Shown here: positions 53,131 to 62,177 of the stretch, in pieces | How positions within the stretch are numbered: the stretch's first letter is position 1 | Layout: each line of letters opens with the position of its first letter | DNA from: an uncultured Roseibium sp. | GTDB taxonomy: Bacteria > Pseudomonadota > Alphaproteobacteria > Rhizobiales > Stappiaceae | Assembly (NCBI RefSeq): GCF_963669205.1 | Contig: NZ_OY769915.1 | Location: 4,128,001-4,192,000 of the forward strand | Direction: 5' to 3' | Length of the DNA: 64,000 nucleotides | Program-made: the position numbers and the translations under genes | The notes under the pieces: model-generated | What the model was told of the DNA's origin: nothing | The model's input: only the letters and a program-made list of their open reading frames with translations | The model's database searches: none

Positions 53131-53781
53131 CTAGTAGAGCGTCTTTTGGTAGCTCTCCTCCAGCTTCTCGTCCAATGCGGTCAGTTCCTCGTCGCTCGCA
53201 GGCGTTTCGGCTGCCTGGTCCATGATGATTTTCATCAGCGATGGCATGTCGCCGCGATCCCGGAATCTCGTCGGATCCCACAAATGCGACCGGCGGAACG
53301 CTTTTGCACAATGCATGAAGACACTTGTTACCCTGACGTGAATCGCGATTGCCGGACTGCGTCCCTTGACGCTCATTGCCTTCAGCAACTCGGGATCGAC
53401 GACAAGGGCCGCCTGCCCGTTGACACGCAGAGTGTCGTCAAACCCGGGAATGATGAATAGCAGTCCGACGCTTGGATTGGTGACGATATTGACCAGGCTG
53501 TCGAGACGGTTGTTTCCGGGACGCTCCGGAATGGCAAGCGTTTGATCGTCGAGAACCTTCACGAACCCGGGCGGATCGCCGCGCGGACTGACATCCGCCT
53601 TGCCGTCCGCATTCTGCGTTCCAAGACAAACGAACGGCGACCGTTCGATGAAGTCGCGGGCATGCTTGTCGAACGCCGTCAGGCCCTTTTTCTTTGCCAG
53701 TTCATGTGTTGGCGGAAACAAGCCTCTCAGGGCTGCCTCATCGCTGATCAGGTATTCCGGTTTGAGATCGAACGCCGTCAT
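53131..53781 (-). CDS. PPOX-class FMN-dependent flavoprotein (MSMEG_1061-type), 216 aa
   Basis: It has the split-barrel pattern of pyridoxamine-phosphate-oxidase-like proteins: RSPFVCLGTQNADGKADVSPRGDPPGF, then LAIPERPGNNRLDSLVNIVTNP and LFIIPGFDDTLRVNGQA (each in pieces), matching the MSMEG_1061 subfamily. These bind FMN and probably reduce small molecules; not a true PdxH. The start at 53781 has GAGG just upstream. A perfect palindrome lies in the divergent promoter region at 53915-53930. Confidence 0.85.
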   Translation of the reverse strand: MTAFDLKPEYLISDEAALRGLFPPTHELAKKKGLTAFDKHARDFIERSPFVCLGTQNADGKADVSPRGDPPGFVKVLDDQTLAIPERPGNNRLDSLVNIVTNPSVGLLFIIPGFDDTLRVNGQAALVVDPELLKAMSVKGRSPAIAIHVRVTSVFMHCAKAFRRSHLWDPTRFRDRGDMPSLMKIIMDQAAETPASDEELTALDEKLEESYQKTLY

Positions 53782-53914
53782 TTCCTCACCTCGCGATAAA
53801 AATTTCAGAACCTGACCGGCGCGAACGAATGACCGGATGCCACTTCCCCCGAACCGCTCTCTCGCCCTGCAGGCCTCGCCCCGGTCAACTTTGGTCGGCT
53901 GCAGGAAGTGTATC

Positions 53915-53930
53915 TGAGGTACGTACCTCA
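53915..53930. promoter_or_regulatory. Perfect 16-bp palindrome in the PPOX/pirin divergent region
   Basis: TGAGGTACGTACCTCA is fully self-complementary and lies 134 bases before the PPOX start and 239 before pirin. It resembles HxlR/MarR-type operators with a GTAC core. The rest of the 387-bp gap shows no gene. Confidence 0.6.
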
Positions 53931-54168
53931 AACCTTGTGCAGCTGTCAACGCGGGTGCGCCCTGCCCCGGATTTTTGCAGACGGCCCTTCGACGTCGGCA
54001 ACACCGGGACAGATCCGGAACATGAAAGCCCGGCATTGTTTCCACATTGGAAACGCTGCGTCTTGCGCCAAGCGGCTGGGTTTCCGGCGGATCCGCGCTA
54101 TCTTGCGGTTGAACAATCGCCCGAATGGCGGGCTTCCATCAGGCCCGCCCGAAGCAGGAACGAAATCC

Positions 54169-55071
54169 ATGTCCATCCGCCCGGTAACCCATATTGGATC
54201 CACACAGCCGACACTCGAAGGTGCCGGTGTCAAGCTCGAGCGTGTGTTCGGCTTTCAGGACCCTGAAATGCTGGATCCGTTCCTGCTGCTGGACGATTTC
54301 CGAAACGATCGGCCGGAAGATTACCTCGCTGGTTTTCCATGGCACCCGCATCGCGGCATCGAGACGATTACCTACGTCCTTGCAGGCACGGTGGAGCATG
54401 GAGACAGCCTCGGCAACAAGGGCGACCTTGCCGCAGGCGATGTTCAATGGATGACCGCCGGTCGCGGTATCATGCACCAGGAAATGCCAAAAGGAGATGC
54501 GCAGGGCCGGATGCACGGTTTTCAACTCTGGGCGAACCTGCCCTCCTCGCTGAAAATGACGGAGCCGCGCTACCAGGATGTCACTGCCAACGAGATTCCC
54601 GTCGTCACGGACGACGACGGCACATCTGCGCGGATCATCTGCGGCGAATTCTGGGGCAAGAGCGGTCCGGTCGACGGCATCGCCGCGGAACCCCAGTATC
54701 TCGACATACATGTACCGGCCGGCCGCAAGAAAAGCTTCAAGGTCGATACCTACAAGCAGACCTTCGCCTATGTTTTCGAAGGGTCGGGGAAATTCGAAGG
54801 GGCGTCCGATCCGTTCGGTGTCCTGACCGAAAAGGAATTCGGCGGTGAGGAACTCAAGATCCGGGATCAGACCGGCGACCGGACGCTCGTGATCTTCGGC
54901 ACCGGGGACGAGATCGTGGTGCACGCGGGCGACGAAGGCATCCGCTTCCTTCTGGTGTCCGGCGCACCCATCAAGGAACCGGTGGCCTGGCACGGACCGA
55001 TCGTGATGAACACCCGCGACGAACTGGTGCAGGCCGTAACGGAACTGCAGAACGGCACGTTCATCAAGTGA
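54169..55071 (+). CDS. Pirin-family protein, 300 aa
   Basis: A bicupin with N-terminal metal-binding cupin: FPWHPHRGIETITYVLAGTVEHGDS and GIMHQEMP supply three His and one Glu. Pirins of this type include quercetinases and redox-responsive regulators; the activity here cannot be told apart by sequence. AGGAA precedes the ATG at 54169; the upstream frame extension is not pirin-like. It is divergent from the PPOX flavoprotein. Confidence 0.93.
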   Translation: MSIRPVTHIGSTQPTLEGAGVKLERVFGFQDPEMLDPFLLLDDFRNDRPEDYLAGFPWHPHRGIETITYVLAGTVEHGDSLGNKGDLAAGDVQWMTAGRGIMHQEMPKGDAQGRMHGFQLWANLPSSLKMTEPRYQDVTANEIPVVTDDDGTSARIICGEFWGKSGPVDGIAAEPQYLDIHVPAGRKKSFKVDTYKQTFAYVFEGSGKFEGASDPFGVLTEKEFGGEELKIRDQTGDRTLVIFGTGDEIVVHAGDEGIRFLLVSGAPIKEPVAWHGPIVMNTRDELVQAVTELQNGTFIK

Positions 55072-55274
55072 GATCCGGACCGTCTGCATCTCCGCGCAAA
55101 GGCAGGGACCGAGAGAGCTGAGTTATCCCGCCTGATCTGTTCCAGGTGAAACTGACGGGATCTGCTGACGGCCAGCCAGGTACTGTGGCAGGCCGCCTTC
55201 CTGGACGTCGCGCTGCATTGCAACCTTCACAATCTCCGGTTAGGTCTATCCGGCATTCCACCAACCGGATCCTC

Positions 55275-56426
55275 ATGCCTCTCAAGCTCAGACCCGCCAC
55301 TCCGGCCGATGCCCCAGCCCTGACCGGCATTCTTCACCGCGCCAAGGCCTCGTGGGGATATCCGGCCGACAAGATGGCGGAGTTCATGGACGCCTGGGGC
55401 ATAAGCAAAACCACGATCCGGTCAATCCAGATTACGGTTGCCGAAGAACAAGGTACGCCGATTGCGTTCCTGGGCGTTGTTCCGGACGACGAGGAAACCC
55501 TTCTCGTTGACTTCCTGTTCGTCGACACAGGCATGCACGGAAAGGGGATCGGCAGTCTTCTGCTGAATCGCGCCGAAGACGTTGCCAGGCGACTGCGACT
55601 GCCGCGCCTCCGTCTGGAGGCGGATGCCCATGCGGGCGGCTTCTACGAGAAACACGGGTTTCAAACCTATGACACCCGCCCAAGCGAAATGTCGCCCGGA
55701 AAAGACATTCCGCTTATGGAAAGACAGCTTCCGGCCTGCGTGCACGAACTCACGCACATTGATCTGAAAGTGACGGACAGGCCCTGGTGCTTTGAAACGG
55801 AAAATGCGGCCGCAATTGCCGCCCATTTCGAAGAGGCGCAAAAGCGCATCTCGCTCCTGTGGAACGGCCGGACTCTGAAACTGACGGAATTTTCGTTTCA
55901 AAACGGGGTCTTTGAAGGCTGCTGTTCGGAAAGCTCCTACGCGGCCCACCTTGCGTGGCGGGACTGGGGCGCACCGGATGCCTCGGCTTTCAACCTGTTC
56001 GGATCCGCCATCATCAGGAGCCGCGACGGCGCTCTGCTTTACGGTGTGATGGGACCGCACACAGCAACGGCCGGCATGATTTATCCACCCGGCGGGAACC
56101 TCGATCTGAACGACGTCACACCGGATGGCAAGGTGGACATAATCCGGGCAATTGACCGGGAACTGGAAGAAGAGACAGGATTGCGCGGCGCCGCGATGGG
56201 AATAGCCCAGTTGCTTGCCGCGTTTGATGGACCGCGCATTTCCATTGCCAGGGTGTTCGATTGCGATGTCGAGGCCGATGCTCTGCGCGACGGCATCCTG
56301 AGACATTCGGCAGCATCGGAAGAACAGGAATTGTCCGATGTCCGCATCATCCGTTCGCGGGACGACCTTGATGACCCGGAAATCGTTCCCTTCGCACGTG
56401 AAATCGCGCACCACCTGCTGCAATAA
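55275..56426 (+). CDS. GNAT-Nudix fusion protein, 383 aa
   Basis: Residues ~1-165 form a GNAT acetyltransferase (LFVDTGMHGKGIGSLLLNRAED with the acetyl-CoA loop, FYEKHGFQTYDTRPSEM). Residues ~235-383 form a Nudix hydrolase (GMIYPPGGNLDLNDVT, then AIDRELEEETGLRG, the REXXEEXG core). The linker region includes AHFEEAQKRISLLWNGRTLKL, common in Nudix proteins acting on nucleotides. The combination suggests acetylation and pyrophosphate cleavage on related substrates; unproven. The ATG at 55275 is used because the earlier frame is not protein-like. Confidence 0.85.
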   Translation: MPLKLRPATPADAPALTGILHRAKASWGYPADKMAEFMDAWGISKTTIRSIQITVAEEQGTPIAFLGVVPDDEETLLVDFLFVDTGMHGKGIGSLLLNRAEDVARRLRLPRLRLEADAHAGGFYEKHGFQTYDTRPSEMSPGKDIPLMERQLPACVHELTHIDLKVTDRPWCFETENAAAIAAHFEEAQKRISLLWNGRTLKLTEFSFQNGVFEGCCSESSYAAHLAWRDWGAPDASAFNLFGSAIIRSRDGALLYGVMGPHTATAGMIYPPGGNLDLNDVTPDGKVDIIRAIDRELEEETGLRGAAMGIAQLLAAFDGPRISIARVFDCDVEADALRDGILRHSAASEEQELSDVRIIRSRDDLDDPEIVPFAREIAHHLLQ

Positions 56427-56594
56427 CACGGCCGATCGACACCGGGGCGAGGACAGACCCTGCAGTTGCCGTTGGACTGTCAATTGTTTGTTCACCAAGA
56501 ACACGCGGTAGGGACTGGCGGGACCCGGCTAGAAATGCAAAAGTCCGCTCACCCCGGTTTGAGGGGTCAGGTTATTCTCCAGGGAGAACAGAAT

Positions 56595-57506
56595 ATGGGC
56601 CGCCGCTACGCGATCTTGGATGTCTTCACAAACACACTTCTGGCAGGAAATCCTCTTGCGGTGGTTTTGGATAGCGAAGATCTGAGCGACGATCAGATGC
56701 AGAAGATCGCGGGAGAATTCAATCTCTCCGAGACGGTGTTCGTGTTTCCGCCCGAAAACCCGGGCCAGACCGCCAGCATGCGGATCTTCACTCCGAAAAT
56801 GGAGCTCCCCTTTGCCGGCCACCCGACCATCGGCACCGCCATCCTGCTGGCGACGGAGCGCTTTGGCGACGTTGACGGCGAACAAGATGCGGTCGTTGTT
56901 CTGAAACAGAAAATCGGAGCCGTTCGCTGCGCCGTGATCCTGAAGCAGAATGCGGCCGGCTTCGCCGAATTCGATGTGCCCAGCCTGCCTGAACCGGCCG
57001 GACCGACCCACAACATCGAGCTCATTGCTGCCGCGCTGGATCTCGAACCGACCGATGTCGGCTTTGAAAACCATGCGCCGTCTCGCTTTCAGGTCGGTCC
57101 GCCATTCAACTTCGTGCCGGTGCGCGACCTTGATGCCCTGTCCAGGGCAAAGCCGGTAGCCGCCATGTGGAAGGCAGGTTTCGGCAAGGACGACCACAAC
57201 CACGCCTATATCTACTGCCGCGAAACCCGGTCGCATGACAGCGCCTTTCACGCGCGGCTGTTCGCTCCGGACATGGGCATTCCGGAAGACCCGGCAACAG
57301 GTTCGGCAGCGGCGGCCTTTGCGGGTGTCGTGAATTTCTATGACGGCCTGACGGAAGGCACACACCACATCCGTATCGAACAGGGTTTCGAAATGGGGCG
57401 GCCCTCCCTGATCGATCTTGAGATCGATATCGAGAATGGCGGCATGCACGCCGTTCGCATCGGCGGCCAGGCAACCCTCGTGGCCAGGGGTGAGCTGTTC
57501 GTGTGA
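56595..57506 (+). CDS. PhzF-family isomerase/epimerase-like protein, 303 aa
   Basis: It contains YAILDVFTNTLLAGNPLAVVLDSEDL, the catalytic Glu in EFNLSETVFVFPP (about residue 46), LPFAGHPTIGTAILLA and DPATGSAAAAFAG, the hallmark pieces of PhzF. PhzF itself isomerises trans-2,3-dihydro-3-hydroxyanthranilate in phenazine synthesis, but most chromosomal homologs, including single copies like this without other phz genes, have unknown substrates. AGGGAG precedes the ATG at 56595. Confidence 0.93.
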   Translation: MGRRYAILDVFTNTLLAGNPLAVVLDSEDLSDDQMQKIAGEFNLSETVFVFPPENPGQTASMRIFTPKMELPFAGHPTIGTAILLATERFGDVDGEQDAVVVLKQKIGAVRCAVILKQNAAGFAEFDVPSLPEPAGPTHNIELIAAALDLEPTDVGFENHAPSRFQVGPPFNFVPVRDLDALSRAKPVAAMWKAGFGKDDHNHAYIYCRETRSHDSAFHARLFAPDMGIPEDPATGSAAAAFAGVVNFYDGLTEGTHHIRIEQGFEMGRPSLIDLEIDIENGGMHAVRIGGQATLVARGELFV

Positions 57507-57515
57507 CGAAACCGG

Positions 57516-58442
57516 TCAGTCCGCTTCGCTGCCGGCTGCAGACGGATTCTCGCTGGTTTTCCGTTGCTGTCTCGCGTTCCAGATACCCGGCAGCACGACG
57601 CCGGTGATGATGAGCGCGCCTCCGATCAGGATATCCGGGGTCATCTCTTCACCGAGCGCCACATAGGCTATCGCGAAGGTGAAGACCACCGACAGAACGG
57701 CGAGCAACGCCGCCGTCACGGTCGAAACGGTCGCCATCGCCTCGTACCAAAGATAATATCCGAATGCCGTGGACAGGACGCCGAGCATAATCAGCAAGAG
57801 CACGTCTGTTGCGCTCGGCTCCAGTGGATAAAGCAGCAGGCTGGGCGACAACACGACGGCACTTGGAAAGAGGATCTTCAAAAGGACTTCCATGCGGTCC
57901 ATGGTCGATCTGGTCTGCTTCACCGCTTGCGCACTTCCGACGATGAATATCGCCCAGGATACTCCGGCGCCCAATTCCCAGAAATCGCCGATGAGGCTCT
58001 CTCCTGCCCCTGCGTCGAAATCGTGGCGCACGGTGAGGTAAACCCCGGCCAGGGCCAGACACGTCGCAAGCAAGTCGAACCATTGCACCCGTTCAACCCC
58101 GGCAATCACCAGGAACAGCAGTACGAAGAAAGGCGCCGTGTTTTCCAGAACCATAGCGTTCGTGGCGCTGGTATGTTCAAGACCGATATGAAAGGTGATG
58201 TAGTTCAGCGTGAACCCGGCGCTGGCAAGCAGCGTGTACCGGTCAAGCCGGAACAGGTTCAGCCGCCGGCCGGACAGTTTCAGCATGACGAAAATAACGA
58301 AGCAGGCGATCCACAGGCGGAAGACGGCGATCTGAAGTCCATGCAGATCGCCCGTCAGATACCTCACGATCACGGAGTTGGCGCCCATCAAAAAAGCGGC
58401 AACAAATCCAAAACACAAGGCGATTGCATAAGGTCTCGTCAT
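57516..58442 (-). CDS. DMT-superfamily exporter with two EamA domains, 308 aa
   Basis: Ten hydrophobic helices are arranged as two five-helix EamA repeats; the first contains FVAAFLMGANSVIVRYL and LEHTSATNAMVLENTAPFFVLLF, the second FWELGAGVSWAIFIVGSAQAV and ALGEEMTPDILIGGALIITGV. Such proteins export metabolites or amino acids. The ATG at 58442 (MTRPYAIALCFGF) begins directly before the first helix. It is convergent with PhzF with nine bases between stops. Confidence 0.9.
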   Translation of the reverse strand: MTRPYAIALCFGFVAAFLMGANSVIVRYLTGDLHGLQIAVFRLWIACFVIFVMLKLSGRRLNLFRLDRYTLLASAGFTLNYITFHIGLEHTSATNAMVLENTAPFFVLLFLVIAGVERVQWFDLLATCLALAGVYLTVRHDFDAGAGESLIGDFWELGAGVSWAIFIVGSAQAVKQTRSTMDRMEVLLKILFPSAVVLSPSLLLYPLEPSATDVLLLIMLGVLSTAFGYYLWYEAMATVSTVTAALLAVLSVVFTFAIAYVALGEEMTPDILIGGALIITGVVLPGIWNARQQRKTSENPSAAGSEAD

Positions 58443-58515
58443 CGAGCGCCATGGTAGCGCCTTGCCGGGGGCGCGGCAAACCGGCCGGCAGATGCTCGCG
58501 AAATCGAGAGCTGTA

Positions 58516-58557
58516 TTACAGGCTGGCGGCAACAGGTGTCCTGCCGCCAGTCTGTAA
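58516..58557. terminator. Strong 16-bp hairpin between GST and DMT genes
   Basis: TTACAGGCTGGCGGCA (58516-58531) pairs with TGCCGCCAGTCTGTAA (58542-58557) with a single G-U pair. It lies 16 bases after the GST stop on the minus strand and so probably ends or protects that transcript; no T-run follows, so termination may depend on Rho. Confidence 0.55.
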
Positions 58558-58572
58558 ACACGAGCGCAAAAA

Positions 58573-59223
58573 TTATTCCGCAGCTTCTGCCGTTGCCTGT
58601 GGTGCTGTCTTCTGCCACGCGGGCAGCGCTTCCATGCGTTCCAGCCAGGCCTGTACCTTAGGATACTCAAGCAGGGGCACCTGGGACTGCGGATGGAGCG
58701 CCAGGGCCGAATGACTTCCGACAGCAAAGTCGGCAACGGTCGGCGTATCTCCCAGAATGAAGTTCCGGTCAGCCAGATGATCTTCAAGAACGGCTGCGAA
58801 ACGGCGGAAGTTTTCCTGGCCGGCAGCGACCTTCTGATCGTCGACCGGACCCAGACCGAACACCTGTTTGGCGACGGTTTCCCAGACGATCTCGCCAAGC
58901 GCCCGATTGAAATGCTGCACTTCCCAGGACATCCAGCGAAGCACTTCGATACGCATCGCATTGTCCGACGGGCAGAACGCTTCCGCCTTCTGCCTGTCTG
59001 ACAGATAAATCATGATCGGGTTGGCTTCCCAGAGCTTGAGGTCACCGTCGACAAGGACAGGCACCTTCACATTCGGGTTGATGGCCTTGAATTCCTCGGT
59101 CTGATGCTCTCCGGCAAACAGATTGAAGTTTTGGATTTCGGTTTCGCTCTCCAGCCCGAGATGATGGATTGCAGCCAGAACACGGCGGCAATTGGGGGAC
59201 AGATCGGTCAGATAGACTTCCAT
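58573..59223 (-). CDS. Glutathione S-transferase family protein, 216 aa
   Basis: The N-terminal thioredoxin-like domain has EVYLTDLSPNCRRVLAAIHHLG (Ser/Cys near the active position) and NPNVKVPVLVDGDLKLWEANPIMIYL with the cis-Pro and glutathione-binding ExN-like segment. The C-terminal all-helical domain ends LLEYPKVQAWLERMEALPAW. The start at 59223 has GAGGAG upstream. It is divergent from the ArsR regulator across a region with a 9-bp inverted repeat, suggesting joint control. Confidence 0.9.
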   Translation of the reverse strand: MEVYLTDLSPNCRRVLAAIHHLGLESETEIQNFNLFAGEHQTEEFKAINPNVKVPVLVDGDLKLWEANPIMIYLSDRQKAEAFCPSDNAMRIEVLRWMSWEVQHFNRALGEIVWETVAKQVFGLGPVDDQKVAAGQENFRRFAAVLEDHLADRNFILGDTPTVADFAVGSHSALALHPQSQVPLLEYPKVQAWLERMEALPAWQKTAPQATAEAAE

Positions 59224-59314
59224 GATTTCAGCTCCTCTGCATGCCGGATCCAGGAACATCCCGCCCGGCCTTGTCGAGCTCCTCACCCCCGGGGCGACTT
59301 TACTCAACCAATTA

Positions 59315-59346
59315 GTTGACTATAATGGATACCAATGATAGTCAAC
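59315..59346. promoter_or_regulatory. Inverted repeat in the GST/ArsR divergent promoter (putative ArsR operator)
   Basis: GTTGACTAT (59315-59323) and ATAGTCAAC (59338-59346) form a perfect inverted repeat with a 14-base spacer, between the divergent starts. It is a likely binding site for the ArsR-type repressor encoded at 59362. Confidence 0.65.
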
Positions 59347-59361
59347 CAAAAGGTTCACTTT

Positions 59362-59700
59362 ATGACTGTGCAGCAAATGGCCCAACTGGACGCGACATTT
59401 TCGGCATTGAGCGACGGAACAAGACGCGCGATCGTCGCCCGCCTTGCGGACGGCGAGGCGACCTTGTCGGACCTCGCCGCCCCCTTCGACATGTCACTGA
59501 CAGCCGTGTCCAAGCATCTCAGGGTCCTGTCCGATGCCGGTCTCGTCGACATCGAAAAGCGCGGCCGCACCCGTCATTGCCGCCTGCGCGGCACACCCAT
59601 CAAGGAAGCCGTTGACTGGTTGAGCAAGTACGAATCCTTCTGGATCGACCGGTTCGACGCCCTCGCCCGTCACCTTGCCAAAGAGGAGAGCGACACATGA
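59362..59700 (+). CDS. ArsR-family transcriptional regulator, 112 aa
   Basis: A winged helix-turn-helix of ArsR type: LDATFSALSDGTRRAIVARLADGEATLSDLAAPFDMSLTAVSKHLRVLSDAGLVDIEKRGR (in pieces, residues ~8-68). It lacks metal-binding Cys motifs, as in the subgroup that is paired with SRPBCC/AHSA1 proteins. AAAGG precedes the ATG at 59362; an earlier ATG at 59335 lies within the inverted repeat and is less likely. Its stop overlaps the SRPBCC start (ATGA). Confidence 0.9.
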   Translation: MTVQQMAQLDATFSALSDGTRRAIVARLADGEATLSDLAAPFDMSLTAVSKHLRVLSDAGLVDIEKRGRTRHCRLRGTPIKEAVDWLSKYESFWIDRFDALARHLAKEESDT

Positions 59701-60188
59701 GCGTTCAGGAGATCGACAAGCAATTTCTCAAATCGGAACCGGGCCAGGAGCCCGTCATTGTGGAAGGCTTGTTTCGTGCCGCACCCGCGCGCGTTTTCCG
59801 CGCCTTCACCGAACCCGAAGAGGTGCAGAGCTGGTTCGTGCCGAAATCAGGCGGCCTCGTCTCGGTCGACATCGATCTCAAGGTGGGTGGAAAGTGGTGC
59901 TTCGTCATTGAAAAAACACAGGAAAAACAGATCCACTTCGAGGGCGAATATCTGGCGATCGACGCGCCCAGGAGGCTCGAGTTCAGCTGGCGTCACGTTC
60001 AGGAATTCGCCGACGGCACCCGGGAGGCAACCGACACCTCTCAGGTGGCGATCACGTTCACCGAGGCAGGCAAGGCAACCGAAGTGCTGCTCCGCCACGA
60101 GGCGATCAAGACCGAAGATGCCCGGCGCGGCGTCGGTGGCGGCTGGGATGGCTGCTTCAGACGGCTCTCCGAGATCACCATTGCGTAA
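59697..60188 (+). CDS. SRPBCC (AHSA1-like) domain protein, 163 aa
   Basis: The START-like beta-grip pattern is evident: VIVEGLFRAAPARVFRAFTEPEEVQSWFVP at the N-terminus (in pieces) and FEGEYLAIDAPRRLEFSW, ending LLRHEAIKTEDARRGVGGGWDGCFRRLSEI. AHSA1-like proteins are commonly co-expressed with an ArsR regulator, as here with a four-base overlap. Ligand unknown. A DUF899 protein follows after 23 bp in the same direction. Confidence 0.9.
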   Translation: MSVQEIDKQFLKSEPGQEPVIVEGLFRAAPARVFRAFTEPEEVQSWFVPKSGGLVSVDIDLKVGGKWCFVIEKTQEKQIHFEGEYLAIDAPRRLEFSWRHVQEFADGTREATDTSQVAITFTEAGKATEVLLRHEAIKTEDARRGVGGGWDGCFRRLSEITIA

Positions 60189-60211
60189 CATCCATTTCCG
60201 AGGAGACCGAC

Positions 60212-60925
60212 ATGACACATCCGCAATTCGTCAACCGGCAGGACTGGCTCGCTGCGCGCAAGGCGCTGCTCGAAAAAGAAAAGACCTTCACCAGGGAACG
60301 CGACGCGCTGTCCGCTGCCCGGAGGGAATTGCCGCTTGTTCTGGTGGAGAAGGACTATGTCTTCGATACGGAAGACGGCCGGAAATCGCTCGCGGACCTG
60401 TTCGGACCACACCCGCAGCTTGCCGTCTATCATTTCATGTTCGGGGAAACCTGGCAGGAGGGCTGCCCGAGTTGCTCGTTCTGGGCAGACAACTACGACC
60501 GCCTCGACACGCATCTGGCTGCCCGCGGAACGAAACTGATCGCCGTTTCCAATGCACCGCTGGAAACGCTCCGCGCCTACAAGTCCCGCATGGGCTGGAG
60601 CTTTGACTGGGTCTCGACGGCAGGAAATGGCTTCGGGGTCGATTTCGGCGTCACCTTCCCGGACAAGAAAGACCCGACTGGCCGGGGATACAACTACAGC
60701 GGCAACGACACGGTTCATTCCGAAGAGCTGCCCGGTGTCAGCACCTTCCTGAAGCTCGACGACGGCCGCGTCGGCCACAGCTATTCCACTTATGGCCGGG
60801 GTCTCGACATTCTCAACATGGCCTACAACATCCTGGACCTGACCCCCATGGGACGGCAGGAAGACGATCTGCCCTACCCCCAGGCCTGGGTGCGCCGGCG
60901 GGATAGCTATGGTGCGGACGCCTAG
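60212..60925 (+). CDS. DUF899 thioredoxin-like protein, 237 aa
   Basis: It matches DUF899 throughout: FVNRQDWLAARKALLEKEK at the start, VEKDYVFDTEDG, and HFMFGETWQEGCPSCSFWADNYD containing a CxxC (CPSC) on a thioredoxin-like fold, then the family end MGRQEDDLPYPQAWVRRRD. Function is unknown, though these proteins regularly accompany ArsR-AHSA1 pairs, as here. It is the third gene of that operon. Confidence 0.9.
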   Translation: MTHPQFVNRQDWLAARKALLEKEKTFTRERDALSAARRELPLVLVEKDYVFDTEDGRKSLADLFGPHPQLAVYHFMFGETWQEGCPSCSFWADNYDRLDTHLAARGTKLIAVSNAPLETLRAYKSRMGWSFDWVSTAGNGFGVDFGVTFPDKKDPTGRGYNYSGNDTVHSEELPGVSTFLKLDDGRVGHSYSTYGRGLDILNMAYNILDLTPMGRQEDDLPYPQAWVRRRDSYGADA

Positions 60926-61254
60926 GTCGTCTTCCGAAGCCGCTCCACCCTTTCCGGGTATCCCATACAGCGCGCCGCACGTCGCTGCGGCCGCTGTTCC
61001 CCAAGGATACTGGCACCTGTCGAGCCAAGGCAATACCCTCATAAATCAGGTTCGGGCAGTTGGCCTTTGACCGGAAGTCGCTTAGGCTTTATCGGGCGAC
61101 GGCACCTGTGAAATTGCAGATTGACCGATTTTTAACGTGAAGCGTCGCGTAGATTCGAATGCCTTACCAGCTTCTGGGGAACATTCGATCCCGGAAGCCC
61201 TCGAATCGCTCGGAAGAATAACGGCACACCGTAGACTGTTCAGAACGATTTCAA
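60926..61254. other. Intergenic region
   Basis: No gene or recognisable element. Positions 61083-61150 contain the likely promoter for the following exported-protein gene, but I cannot assign boxes firmly. Confidence 0.4.
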
Positions 61255-61644
61255 ATGAAGAACTTATTTTTTGCGACACCCCTGCTGCTTCTGGCATCCA
61301 CTCAAATTCTAGCGGATGATATAAGCCAGGATTTTCGATGCCTGCAGGTGTACAACAACTGGAATGATGTTGAAACAATCATGAACCGCGAAGCGCAAGG
61401 CTTCTGCTTTCACGCCAATTCGACCGATCTGCCGAAGCAGCCCGGCCTCCATGTTTTCGATCTGAGCACCGGGACGGGAATTCTCTCGGTGGAGTGTGAA
61501 ATCGACAACTTGAAGAACATCGAACCTGACCCCGGTCTGTGTGTTCACGTTGTCGCGGGTAATGGATGGGGCGGCGCGAGAGGCAGACACATCCTCATGC
61601 TCAAGTCTTGCCGCATCGAAAGCACCCACCCGTGCAATCAATAG
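61255..61644 (+). CDS. Exported cysteine-containing protein of unknown function, 129 aa
   Basis: A signal peptide (MKNLFFATPLLLLASTQILA, residues 1-20) is followed by a mature part with six cysteines (FRCLQV, FCFHAN, VECEI, LCVHV, SCRIES, PCNQ), so up to three disulfides are possible. The sequence VVAGNGWGGARGRHI is glycine-rich. No family recognised. It stands alone; no strong ribosome-binding site is present before the ATG. Confidence 0.6.
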   Translation: MKNLFFATPLLLLASTQILADDISQDFRCLQVYNNWNDVETIMNREAQGFCFHANSTDLPKQPGLHVFDLSTGTGILSVECEIDNLKNIEPDPGLCVHVVAGNGWGGARGRHILMLKSCRIESTHPCNQ

Positions 61645-61859
61645 CGCTTTTCGAACCTTTCCGGCGGGGCTTTGCCGCAGCGGGATTCATTCGATCTGTC
61701 ACTTGTTCAAAGAGAGAGCGAGCGCGGTGTCCGGACGATCAACTGATTTGAACTCGACTTCACGTCTTGTAATGCGGGCGAAATGCTTCAGCGCCCGTTA
61801 AGCTTCCCCGGCCACATTCTCCTGATCCAATGGTATGGAATGGATAAAAGGAGAAGGTC

Positions 61860-62042
61860 ATGGATGTTGGACCAACAGGTGCAGTACCGGCCAGCACACA
61901 GGCACTGAAATCGGAAGCTTATACATCGAACCCGACCGCGCCGGGTCAGACCGAGACGCCCGAAACCGAGGCGTCCACAGCGTCCGGCACCCCGGCGGCA
62001 CCACCGCCAGGACTTGGTGAGAGCGTCGACATTCAGGCTTGA
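61860..62042 (+). CDS. Small Pro/Thr/Glu-rich protein, 60 aa
   Basis: AAAGGAGAAGG lies directly before the ATG at 61860, an excellent ribosome-binding site, and a terminator follows at 62115. The peptide is rich in Pro, Thr, Ala and Glu (TAPGQTETPETEASTASGTP), has no hydrophobic segment and is predicted disordered. Function unknown; the expression signals are the main support. Confidence 0.6.
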   Translation: MDVGPTGAVPASTQALKSEAYTSNPTAPGQTETPETEASTASGTPAAPPPGLGESVDIQA

Positions 62043-62114
62043 GTGTCAGCGATTGACTGAGGACCAGGTCCCGACAATTCCGTGGGCTCGTCGTTGTTGG
62101 GGAGAAACAGAAAA

Positions 62115-62139
62115 GCCCGCCAGACCGGCGGGCTTTTTT
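62115..62139 (+). terminator. Intrinsic terminator after the 60-aa protein gene
   Basis: GCCCGCC (62115-62121) pairs with GGCGGGC (62127-62133), loop AGACC, followed by six T. It ends the 61860 transcript; the reverse strand has only a weak A-run, so it is less likely to end the neighbouring minus-strand gene. Confidence 0.85.
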
Positions 62140-62177
62140 CTTGATCCCAAGATCGGATCAGAGAGATCTGGAATGCC

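Noticed and set aside
56595..57506. Phenazine biosynthesis
   Set aside because: Only PhzF-like is present; no other phz genes, and lone PhzF homologs are common.
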